Below are positions 1 to 6,678 of a DNA stretch of 14,675 nt, one piece after another. A program made the position numbers and the translations under genes. The stretch covers positions 1 to 14,675 of the forward strand of contig JANELJ010000015.1 of assembly GCA_024511395.1 (NCBI GenBank), in the 5' to 3' direction. The notes beneath the pieces are model-generated. The model made no database searches. It was not told the origin of the DNA and was given only the letters and a program-made list of their open reading frames with translations. Each line of letters opens with the position of its first letter. The stretch's first letter is position 1. Source of the stretch: Gammaproteobacteria bacterium (GTDB lineage Bacteria; Pseudomonadota; Gammaproteobacteria; GRL18).

Positions 1-119
1 GAACACTTAGGGTAAAAAGACTGTACGCCAATGTGTGGGCAGGGTTGGGTGTTCACGATAGAACAGAATGGGTGTTCATGATGGATCAGAATTGGTGTTC
101 ACCATCAGCAGAATACGCA
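1..119. mobile_element. Probable terminal region of an IS21-family-like insertion sequence (partial)
   Basis: Three near-identical units follow each other with a 23-bp period. They start at 47 (GGGTGTTCACGAT), 70 (GGGTGTTCATGAT) and 93 (TGGTGTTCACCAT), and each ends in a variant of CAGAAT. The series stops at GAATACGCA, so the outer end read inward on the minus strand is TGCGTATTC. Multiple internal repeats at the tips and terminal TG/CA dinucleotides are known features of IS21-family elements, and the TGCGTATTC and GTGAACACC words resemble ends I recall from that family. No transposase is visible, because the body would lie left of position 1. The family call is inference. The repeats themselves are directly visible. 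The stretch 120-266 between this end and the pseudogene is AT-rich with nothing I can assign. Confidence 0.5.
47..114. repeat. Three 23-bp-spaced repeats, probable transposase binding sites
   Basis: Units 47-69, 70-92 and 93-114 share the core GGTGTTCA followed by a variable C/T-rich or AT-rich spacer and CAGAAT. They are head to tail with no unique spacer between them, which argues against CRISPR. They are most simply read as the terminal binding sites of the insertion sequence ending at 119. Confidence 0.75.
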
Positions 120-266
120 AATACTATATGTTTTATTCAGGGTGTACTAGAATAGACATCTGTTTTTTTGACTTCAAACATTCGTTAACTATAGCCTTGT
201 GGATACAGAAATCAACTTAACCATCGGTAAGTGCTAATCAATTTTGTTGAACAGAACATCTCATAA

Positions 267-1059
267 TTAATTTAGCTTCAGAATAAAAGTTTTCCATTGC
301 TCAAACAACGTATTATCCACGGCTGCTACTATATTCCTTGAACACATAGATAACTCAAAAACCGGTTCATTCTCTAATGTACAGGCAACACAGCCGGCTT
401 CTTGGACAATAAGCACCGGCTGCGTAGTCCCATAACATGTGTTTGCCATGTAAATAGACCTGACATATCGGCCAGCGGCCAGCCAGCACCATTCCAGTGC
501 TGCGGCACCAAAGCTGCGTTGAGAATGGAACGAGGAGTCTATTATCAGACGCATACTTAGAGTAGTGTCAAGGCGCTTGTGATCAATTATTGCAATGCAT
601 TGCTGCAGATTGTCAGGTGGGTTGGATATACGCAAGGACTGGTCATTGAGTTTTGCACCCTGCCCTTTTATTGCTGTAAAACATTCGTCCAGAACCGGAT
701 CATAAACAATATCCAACTGGGTTTCCCCATTGATGTTCAGAGCCAGAGAGATAGCAAAAAAAGCAGTCCATTGGCAAAGCTGGAGGTGCCGTCCAGAGGA
801 TCCAGAAACCAGGGTGGTCAGCAGTAAAGAAATTGTCTTTTTCGGTGTCGGATAATTCTTCGGCAAAAAAATCATATTCCGGATAATGAATTTTTAACTG
901 CTTCTGGATTTCAGACTGAACAGCTATATCGGCCTGGGTTACCAAAGAGCCGTCCACCTTGGAACTGACCTGTGCCTGGGTAAAATAAGGCATTAAGCAG
1001 GTTTGAGATGTTTGCCTGATTATTGGTATAACTTTTTGCTCTATGTTATTGATATTCAT
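267..1059 (-). pseudogene. Inositol monophosphatase family (SuhB/CysQ-like) pseudogene with four frameshifts
   Basis: The intact ancestor would be a Mg2+-dependent sugar- or nucleotide-phosphate phosphatase. Reading from an ATG at 1059 (preceded by GAGAAG), the first part shows K-x-DGS-x-VT-x-AD and the acidic EE metal motif. The expected WILDPLDGT motif is then broken: TGGATCC occurs once at 804-798, where two tandem copies are needed to encode it, so 7 bp appear lost. LDGTSSFANG follows in a second frame (796 to about 764). One T is missing from the T7 run at 762-756, giving a third frame with FFAISLALN. Near 460 the frame changes again into HGKHMLWDYAAG, containing the WD metal motif at 432-427. 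About two bases are missing near 414, returning to LIVQEAG. The gene is 47 bp downstream of tyrA and was probably the last gene of that transcript. Substrate cannot be told. Sequencing error is possible but four independent errors here and none in the neighbours is unlikely. Confidence 0.85.
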
Positions 1060-1106
1060 ATCTTCTCGGTTACAGAGCAATTGTCTATAATTGGCTGTCC
1101 GCTTTT

Positions 1107-1991
1107 CTAGTCAGTTTTATTGATAAAATCATCCCGGCTTTGTTTAGCACGGGTAAACATTGCTTTTAAGGTTTGTGCATCACTTTGTTCAAGGGCTGTG
1201 CGTAATTTGGCTAAATCATGGGTAAAATGATCCAGGTGTTCCAGTAAAGCCTCTTTATTGGCCAGACAGATATCCTGCCACATATCCGGATCGCTGGAAG
1301 CAATGCGGGTAAAGTCCCGGAAGCCGCCGGCGGCATTATCAAATATTTCCTGTTTTTCATCCAGGGTGGTCAGGGTATTGACCAGAGAAAAAGCAAGCAG
1401 ATGGGGTAAGTGACTGGTGGCTGCAAGCACCATATCATGATGATGGGGTTCCATTAAAATAACTTCTGCCTCTGCTGCCTGCCAAAGTTCGGTTACGGTA
1501 TTTAATGCATCTTTACTGGTTTCTGGTAAAGGCGTCAGAATAACACGATGATCATTAAATAGGGTGTCAAAAGAAGCTTCTACGCCGCTGTTTTCAGTAC
1601 CTGCAATGGGATGACCCAGTACAAAATTAGGCGGTATTTGACCAAAAACAAATTCAACGGATCTGATAACGGAAACCTTGGTGCTGCCGCCGTCGGTAAT
1701 AATAACGTCATCTTTAGCCGCCCCTTTTATCTGTTCCAGAACAGTCTGAAAACTACCTACGGGTGTGGCAATAAAAATCACATCGGCATCTTTAACCGCC
1801 GTTTTTATGTCCTGTGAATAATCATCGATTACACCCAGTTGTACGGCCTTTTCCAGATTATCTTTTTGACGGCCGCAGCCGGTAATATGTTTGACCAGAC
1901 CGGCTTTACGTACTGCACGGGCAAAGGAACCGCCGATTAAACCAACGCCGATAATGGTTAGTTTGTTTATTTTAAACCTGGGATTGGGCAT
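1107..1991 (-). CDS. tyrA: Prephenate dehydrogenase (TyrA family)
   Basis: This enzyme oxidatively decarboxylates prephenate (or arogenate) to 4-hydroxyphenylpyruvate for tyrosine synthesis in the cytoplasm. The 294-residue protein has an N-terminal Rossmann fold with GVGLIG at residues 15-20 and ATPVG at 75-79. It has the family signature GHPIAGTE at 126-133, with the expected catalytic histidine at 127, and a helical C-terminal domain containing SHLPHLLAFSL and GGFRDFTRIASSDPDMW. There is no chorismate-mutase or EPSP-synthase (AroA) fusion, unlike Pseudomonas, where tyrA and aroA are joined. The ATG at 1991 lies 18 bp after the hisC stop. A Shine-Dalgarno-like AAGGA immediately follows that stop, though its spacing of about 12 bases is long. 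Whether the enzyme prefers NAD or NADP, or prephenate or arogenate, cannot be settled from the motifs. Confidence 0.95.
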   Translation of the reverse strand: MPNPRFKINKLTIIGVGLIGGSFARAVRKAGLVKHITGCGRQKDNLEKAVQLGVIDDYSQDIKTAVKDADVIFIATPVGSFQTVLEQIKGAAKDDVIITDGGSTKVSVIRSVEFVFGQIPPNFVLGHPIAGTENSGVEASFDTLFNDHRVILTPLPETSKDALNTVTELWQAAEAEVILMEPHHHDMVLAATSHLPHLLAFSLVNTLTTLDEKQEIFDNAAGGFRDFTRIASSDPDMWQDICLANKEALLEHLDHFTHDLAKLRTALEQSDAQTLKAMFTRAKQSRDDFINKTD

Positions 1992-2009
1992 TGGAGTCAG
2001 GATTCCTTA

Positions 2010-3164
2010 TTATTGATTTAATATCATCGATAAGGCTTCGAGTACCCGGTTGTTTTCTTTGGCATTGCCTATGGAGATTCTCAGGTATTCAGGCATCTGG
2101 TAATTAGCTACCGGGCGGACAATAACCCCTTTATATAATAACTGTTCATAAATATCTGCGGAATTTGGGCCGTTCTTAACACAGACAAAATTACCGGCAG
2201 AGGGAATATAATCCAGACCCAGTTTTTGAAAGCCCTGGGTTAGAAGCGCCATACCCTGCCAGTTCAGTTCAACAGACTGCTGAATATGATTTTGATCATC
2301 CAGGGCAATAGTCGCACACTCCAGAGCAAAGGCGTTATTATTAAAGGGCTGTCGTACCCGGTTTAATAAATCGGCTATATACTCTGATGATATGGCATAG
2401 CCGACCCGGAAACTCGCCAGGCCATAGGCCTTGGAAAAAGTGCGGGTAACCACCAGATTGGGAAACTCAAACACTTTTGACAGCATGGAGTAATACTGTT
2501 CAGAAAAACCGCTGTTTTTATGAACAGCGTATTCTTCATAAGCCTCATCCACGACCACTACAATATGATCCGGTACCTGCTTTATAAAGCTAACCAGTTC
2601 ATCACCTGATAAACAGGTACCCGTTGGGTTATTTGGATTGGCAATAAAAATAAGCCGGGTTTTATTGGTAATAGCATCCAGCATTGCTGTCAAATCGTAT
2701 CCCCAGTTAACAGCAGGTGTAACTACGGCAGTGGCGCCAACCGCCTGGGTAGCAATGGGATAAATAGCAAAAGCATATTGTGAAAAAATGACTTCATCAC
2801 CAGGACCGGCAAAGGTTCGTGCCAGAATATCCAGTACATCATTGGAACCATTGCCCAGAGTGATCTGTTCGGCGGTTAACTTTGTTAATGTCGGCTTTAA
2901 GTGCTCAATGAGTTTATCTTTCAGGATAAAGCCATTGCCGTCAGGATACCGGGCCAGTTCCAGAGGGCTCTCAAGCATTTTAGCAAGATGGGTAATCACT
3001 TCTGGTGATGGGCCTAAGGGATTTTCATTGGAGGCGACTTTAACAGCATTCTGTACACCGTATTCACGTTCCAGTGTTTCAACGGGTTTGCCGGGAATAT
3101 ACGGGCTTAAACGGGCAACACCCGCGACAGCCTGAATTATTCTGGAAGGATCGATTGCTGTCAT
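2010..3164 (-). CDS. hisC: Histidinol-phosphate aminotransferase (HisC)
   Basis: A PLP-dependent class I/II aminotransferase that converts imidazole-acetol phosphate and glutamate to histidinol phosphate. Members in this aromatic context often also transaminate phenylpyruvate or hydroxyphenylpyruvate. The 384 residues carry SNENPLGPSP (45-54), NPNNPTGT (176-183), DEAYEEY (206-212) and TFSKAYGLASFRVGY (242-256). The Schiff-base lysine is K245 and the phosphate-binding arginine R253. The start ATG at 3164 overlaps the pheA stop by one base (TAATG), which suggests translational coupling. AAGGCGG within the end of pheA serves as ribosome binding site. Because it sits between pheA and tyrA rather than in a his operon, the aromatic-aminotransferase role is a reasonable inference. 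A second hisC elsewhere in the genome would support that. Confidence 0.94.
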   Translation of the reverse strand: MTAIDPSRIIQAVAGVARLSPYIPGKPVETLEREYGVQNAVKVASNENPLGPSPEVITHLAKMLESPLELARYPDGNGFILKDKLIEHLKPTLTKLTAEQITLGNGSNDVLDILARTFAGPGDEVIFSQYAFAIYPIATQAVGATAVVTPAVNWGYDLTAMLDAITNKTRLIFIANPNNPTGTCLSGDELVSFIKQVPDHIVVVVDEAYEEYAVHKNSGFSEQYYSMLSKVFEFPNLVVTRTFSKAYGLASFRVGYAISSEYIADLLNRVRQPFNNNAFALECATIALDDQNHIQQSVELNWQGMALLTQGFQKLGLDYIPSAGNFVCVKNGPNSADIYEQLLYKGVIVRPVANYQMPEYLRISIGNAKENNRVLEALSMILNQ

Positions 3165-4282
3165 TATAAAACCGCCTTGGGATAGGAACCCAGGATTTTC
3201 ATAACACTGGCCTGCTGTTCAATTTCCTGCAGGGCACTGGCCACGGACGGATGTGAAATATGACCGTCTATATCAATAAAAAACAAGTACTGCCATAAAC
3301 CTCGACGAGAAGGTCGGGATTCAATGCGGGTCATAGACAGGCCGTTTTCAGCAATTGGTTTTAATAGACTGTGCAGGGCACCGGGTTTATTAGCCGATGT
3401 GACCATTAGCGATGTTTTATCCAGCTCCAGCGACTCTTTGCTTTGTTCAGAAGCCGGGGTGGACTCTACATTCTGTTTGCCGAGAATAATAAAACGGGTA
3501 GTATTATCCGGTTCATCTTCAATTTTTTCAGCCAGCAAGTTCAGTTGATAAATCTCTGCAGCTGCGTTACTGGCTATAGCCGCAGCCCCCTCCTCTATTG
3601 AAGCCAAACGTGCGGCTTCTGCATTACTGTTTACCGGGACACGTTCAATACCGGGTAAACGGCTGTCCAGCCATTCCCGGCATTGAGCCAGGGACTGCTG
3701 GTGGGAATATATTTTTTTAATACCTTCTATAGAATCAAGCTGGCTCATCAGATAGTGATGAATACGTAAAGAGACTTCACCGCAGATTTTTAACGGTGAT
3801 TCAATTAACATATCCAGAGTATGGCTGATAACACCCTCAGTAGAATTTTCTACCGGGACAACGCCATAGTTACAGGCATCGGCATCCACTTCTCGGAACA
3901 CTTCATCGATTGTTGAAAAAGGGATAGTTTTAACAGAATGACCGAAATGTTTTAGGGCTGCAGCCTGAGTAAAAGTGCCTTCCGGCCCAAGGAACGCAAT
4001 TTTCATGGGCTGTTCCAGAGCCAGACAGGCCGACATTATCTCCCGAAACAGGCGGGCCATTTCTTCATTACTTAATGGCCCTTTATTGCGTTCCATAACA
4101 TTACGTAACACAGCAGCTTCCCGTTCCGGACGGTAAAATAGCACCTCTTCACCCGCCTGTGCTTCAGACAGTTTAACTTCGGCAACTTCCTGGGCACATT
4201 GTGCACGCTGATTGAGTAACGTCTGGATCTGTTTATCCAGAGAGTCTATTTCATTACGTAATTGTTTGAGATCCTTACTCAA
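3164..4282 (-). CDS. pheA: Bifunctional chorismate mutase / prephenate dehydratase (P-protein)
   Basis: It converts chorismate to prephenate and then to phenylpyruvate, the committed route to phenylalanine. Three domains can be read in 372 residues. An AroQ-type chorismate mutase covers about 1-90, with LRNEIDSLDKQIQTLLNQR and a downstream YRPEREA. A prephenate dehydratase covers about 93-270, with KIAFLGPEGTFT, ENSTEG (145-150) and the catalytic TRF at 262-264. A C-terminal ACT domain covers about 288-365, with KPGALH and the phenylalanine-binding ESRP at 321-324, so feedback inhibition by phenylalanine is expected. The start is TTG at 4282. It is supported by AGGA at 4292-4289 with six-base spacing and by the mutase domain beginning immediately after. 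The next in-frame methionine would delete most of that domain. The gene lies 57 bp after serA and overlaps hisC by one base. Confidence 0.96.
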   Translation of the reverse strand: MSKDLKQLRNEIDSLDKQIQTLLNQRAQCAQEVAEVKLSEAQAGEEVLFYRPEREAAVLRNVMERNKGPLSNEEMARLFREIMSACLALEQPMKIAFLGPEGTFTQAAALKHFGHSVKTIPFSTIDEVFREVDADACNYGVVPVENSTEGVISHTLDMLIESPLKICGEVSLRIHHYLMSQLDSIEGIKKIYSHQQSLAQCREWLDSRLPGIERVPVNSNAEAARLASIEEGAAAIASNAAAEIYQLNLLAEKIEDEPDNTTRFIILGKQNVESTPASEQSKESLELDKTSLMVTSANKPGALHSLLKPIAENGLSMTRIESRPSRRGLWQYLFFIDIDGHISHPSVASALQEIEQQASVMKILGSYPKAVL

Positions 4283-4288
4283 GATATA

Positions 4289-4292
4289 TCCT
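4289..4292 (-). promoter_or_regulatory. Ribosome binding site that fixes the TTG start of pheA
   Basis: AGGA on the minus strand, within GCAGGA, ends six bases before the TTG at 4282-4280. No in-frame ATG lies close enough to preserve the chorismate mutase domain, so this site decides the start. Confidence 0.7.
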
Positions 4293-4339
4293 GCTCTATT
4301 TTATACTGCGCTTTTTTAACGATCAGTTTTATATTGGCC

Positions 4340-5506
4340 TTATAAAACTCTGACAGCCAGTACACCGTCAATGGAACGTAGTTTTTCCACCACATCGTCA
4401 GTGACTTCCTTATCGACGTCCACAATGGTATAAGCCAGATCATCTTTGGATTTATTAACCATATCAGCAATATTCAAACCGGCATCGGCCAGGGTTGAAG
4501 ATATCTGTCCCAGCATATTGGGCTGATTTGAATTAGCAATGGTGATCCGATAACAGCCCTGGGAACGGGGCATATTAACTTCTGGGAAGTTAACGGACAG
4601 CTTGATATTACCGTTTTCCAGGTAATCCTTAACATTCTGTGAAACAATAATGGCACAATTATCTTCTGCATCCTGAGTCGAAGCCCCCAGATGCGGCAGA
4701 CAGACGACATTGGGTACATCCTTGAGTGCATTATTGGCAAAGTCATTAACATAACCGTATAAGTGTCCGGATTTTAGGGCTTCAGCCATAGCGATATCAT
4801 CGATAATACCGTCACGGGCAAAATTAAGTACAGTTGCACCCGCTTTTAATTGTTTAATGCGGTCAGCATTAAGCATATTGCGGGTAGCATCCACCAAGGG
4901 CACATGAAAGGTCAGAAAATCGATTTCCGGCAGCATGGCATCAAAGCTGCTGGCCTGCTGAACACTGGATGACAGCATCCAGGCACCTTCAACTGTTAAA
5001 CCCGGGTCAAAACCAATGACCTTCATGCCCAGATCTTCAGCCACTTTGGCTACAGCACGACCAATAGCGCCCAGACCTACGACACCCAGAGTTTTACCGG
5101 GTAATTCAAAACCGGCAAAATTCTTTTTACCGGCTTCAGCCTGTTTGGCAATTTCTTCATCCGTACCTTCCAGGTTTTTAGCAAATTCCCAGGCAGGTCC
5201 AATATGACGGGCAGACATTAACATACCGGCCACAACCAGTTCTTTTACGGCATTAGCATTGGCACCGGGGGCATTAAAAACCGGGATGCCTTTAGCACTC
5301 ATTTTATCAATGGGTATATTATTAACCCCGGTGCCGGCACGACCAACTGCTTTAAGGCTGTCGGGAATGTCCATATCATGCATCTTATAAGAACGCAGTA
5401 AAATCGCATCAGGGTTCTGAATTTCAGAGGCAATTTCGTAGTTATCTCTGGGGAATTTTTCAAGACCTGCTACAGAGATATTGTTTAGTGTTAAAATTTT
5501 ATTCAT
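4340..5506 (-). CDS. serA: D-3-phosphoglycerate dehydrogenase, short type with C-terminal ACT domain
   Basis: It oxidises 3-phosphoglycerate to 3-phosphohydroxypyruvate, the first step of serine synthesis and the reaction directly before SerC. The protein has 388 residues. The substrate domain includes GRAGTGVNNIP (55-65) and NAPGANANAVKE (78-89). The NAD-binding domain has GLGAIG (144-149) with an acidic D167 after the second strand. NFARDG holds the likely catalytic arginine R231, and PHLGAST holds the catalytic histidine H272. An ACT domain occupies about 318-388. The NFARD and GYVNDFAN forms differ from the E. coli type: the usual DVFxxEP glutamate is not at its canonical place. I recall this form from short SerA proteins of Bacteroidetes, Firmicutes and some gammaproteobacteria. 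The ATG at 5506 follows serC by 15 bp, with AAGGGGCGG as ribosome binding site. The ACT domain suggests feedback by serine, which is not proven here. Confidence 0.93.
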   Translation of the reverse strand: MNKILTLNNISVAGLEKFPRDNYEIASEIQNPDAILLRSYKMHDMDIPDSLKAVGRAGTGVNNIPIDKMSAKGIPVFNAPGANANAVKELVVAGMLMSARHIGPAWEFAKNLEGTDEEIAKQAEAGKKNFAGFELPGKTLGVVGLGAIGRAVAKVAEDLGMKVIGFDPGLTVEGAWMLSSSVQQASSFDAMLPEIDFLTFHVPLVDATRNMLNADRIKQLKAGATVLNFARDGIIDDIAMAEALKSGHLYGYVNDFANNALKDVPNVVCLPHLGASTQDAEDNCAIIVSQNVKDYLENGNIKLSVNFPEVNMPRSQGCYRITIANSNQPNMLGQISSTLADAGLNIADMVNKSKDDLAYTIVDVDKEVTDDVVEKLRSIDGVLAVRVL

Positions 5507-5521
5507 TTTTTCCGCCCCTTA

Positions 5522-6604
5522 TTAACCGTTAGCCTTAGCAAACTCAGCCATAAACTCAACCAGAGTATCAACACCGGCTTCAGGCATAGCATTGTAAATA
5601 CTAGCACGCATACCACCAACAGAACGGTGTCCCTTCAGAGTAGCCAGCCCTTTTGCAGCTGCCTGCTCTAAAAAGGCCGCATCCAGATCGGCATCTTTCA
5701 GGGTAAAGGGAACGTTCATCCAGGAGCGGTAACGTTTCTCAACAGGGTTGGCATAAAAATCATTACCTTCTATGGCGGCATATAATTTATCTGATTTGGA
5801 TTTGTTTATTTTGCCCATAGCTTCCAGTCCGCCGTTCTCCAGCAACCACTCAAAGACCAGACCAGCCAGATACCAGCTGTAAATTGGCGGCGTGTTATAC
5901 ATAGAATCTGCATCGGCATGAGTTTTATAGTTAAGCATGGTAGGAGTAATGTCCGCTGCATGACCAAGAAGGTCATCACGAATAATCACCAGAGTCAGTC
6001 CGGCTGGGCCGACATTTTTCTGGGCACCAGCATAAATCATACCGAATTTTGAGACATCAATAGGACGAGACAGTATGGTAGAAGACATGTCCGCTATGAG
6101 TGGCACGTCACCCGTATCCGGAATATAGTCAAATTCTACACCGCCAATGGTTTCATTAGGTGTGTAATGCACATAGGCCGCATCAGGATTAAGTTTCCAG
6201 TCAGCGAAATCAGGGATAGTGGTAAAGCCGGAATCTTCTGAGCTGGCAGCAACGTTAACATCACAATATCGTTTCGCTTCAGCAATGGCTTTTTTAGACC
6301 ACATACCAGTATTAATATAATCGGCTGTTTTTTTGTCGCCTAATAAATTAAGTGGAATTGCACCAAATTGCATACTGGCACCACCCTGTAAAAACAGGAC
6401 TTTATAATTATCAGGAATAGCCATTAAGTTTCTTAAATCAGCTTCGGCCTTGCTGGCAATAGACATAAAAGCCTTACCGCGGTGGGACATTTCCATAACG
6501 GACATGCCTTCTCCACGCCAGTCCAACATTTCTTCACTGGCTTTTTTGATAACGGCCTCGGATAACATGGCTGGCCCTGCACTGAAATTAAACACTCTTG
6601 ACAT
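5522..6604 (-). CDS. serC: Phosphoserine aminotransferase (SerC)
   Basis: A PLP enzyme that transaminates 3-phosphohydroxypyruvate with glutamate to give phosphoserine. SerC also acts on an erythrose-derived substrate in pyridoxal phosphate synthesis in many gammaproteobacteria. The 360-residue protein begins MSRVFNFSAGPAMLSEAV, and the FNFSAGPA opening is a family hallmark. It has the HRGK motif at 41-44, GGASMQF (74-80), ADMSST (171-176) and GAQKNVGPAG (193-202), with the Schiff-base lysine at K196. I chose the ATG at 6604 rather than an upstream in-frame TTG because AAGGA lies at the right distance and the conserved N-terminus starts there. It is 74 bp downstream of gyrA and 15 bp upstream of serA, so it is probably transcribed with both. 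Confidence 0.96.
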   Translation of the reverse strand: MSRVFNFSAGPAMLSEAVIKKASEEMLDWRGEGMSVMEMSHRGKAFMSIASKAEADLRNLMAIPDNYKVLFLQGGASMQFGAIPLNLLGDKKTADYINTGMWSKKAIAEAKRYCDVNVAASSEDSGFTTIPDFADWKLNPDAAYVHYTPNETIGGVEFDYIPDTGDVPLIADMSSTILSRPIDVSKFGMIYAGAQKNVGPAGLTLVIIRDDLLGHAADITPTMLNYKTHADADSMYNTPPIYSWYLAGLVFEWLLENGGLEAMGKINKSKSDKLYAAIEGNDFYANPVEKRYRSWMNVPFTLKDADLDAAFLEQAAAKGLATLKGHRSVGGMRASIYNAMPEAGVDTLVEFMAEFAKANG

Positions 6605-6628
6605 TGCAATTCCTTGATTAAAATTTAG

Positions 6629-6646
6629 TTGAAATTTAAAATTCAA
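6629..6646. repeat. AT-rich near-palindrome in the gyrA-serC gap
   Basis: TTGAAATTTAAAATTCAA reads almost the same on both strands, with one mismatch pair near the centre. It lies in the 74-bp gyrA-serC gap about 25 bp before the serC start. It could be a weak processing hairpin or simply AT-rich sequence. There is no G+C-rich stem to call it a terminator. Confidence 0.35.
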
Positions 6647-6678
6647 ACACTTAAAAAGCACTTGAATATGTTACTGAA

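Noticed and set aside
47..119. CRISPR-like spaced repeats
   Set aside because: The 23-bp units abut each other with no unique spacers, are only three, and end at a transposon-like boundary.
756..804. Programmed ribosomal frameshifting in the phosphatase gene
   Set aside because: Four shifts of differing size, one a 7-bp direct-repeat loss, cannot be explained by recoding.
267..875. A free-standing 202-residue protein from the longest minus-strand frame
   Set aside because: Its first 40 residues are out-of-frame translation of the phosphatase motif region, and WDYAAG lies in another frame. It is a fragment of one broken gene.
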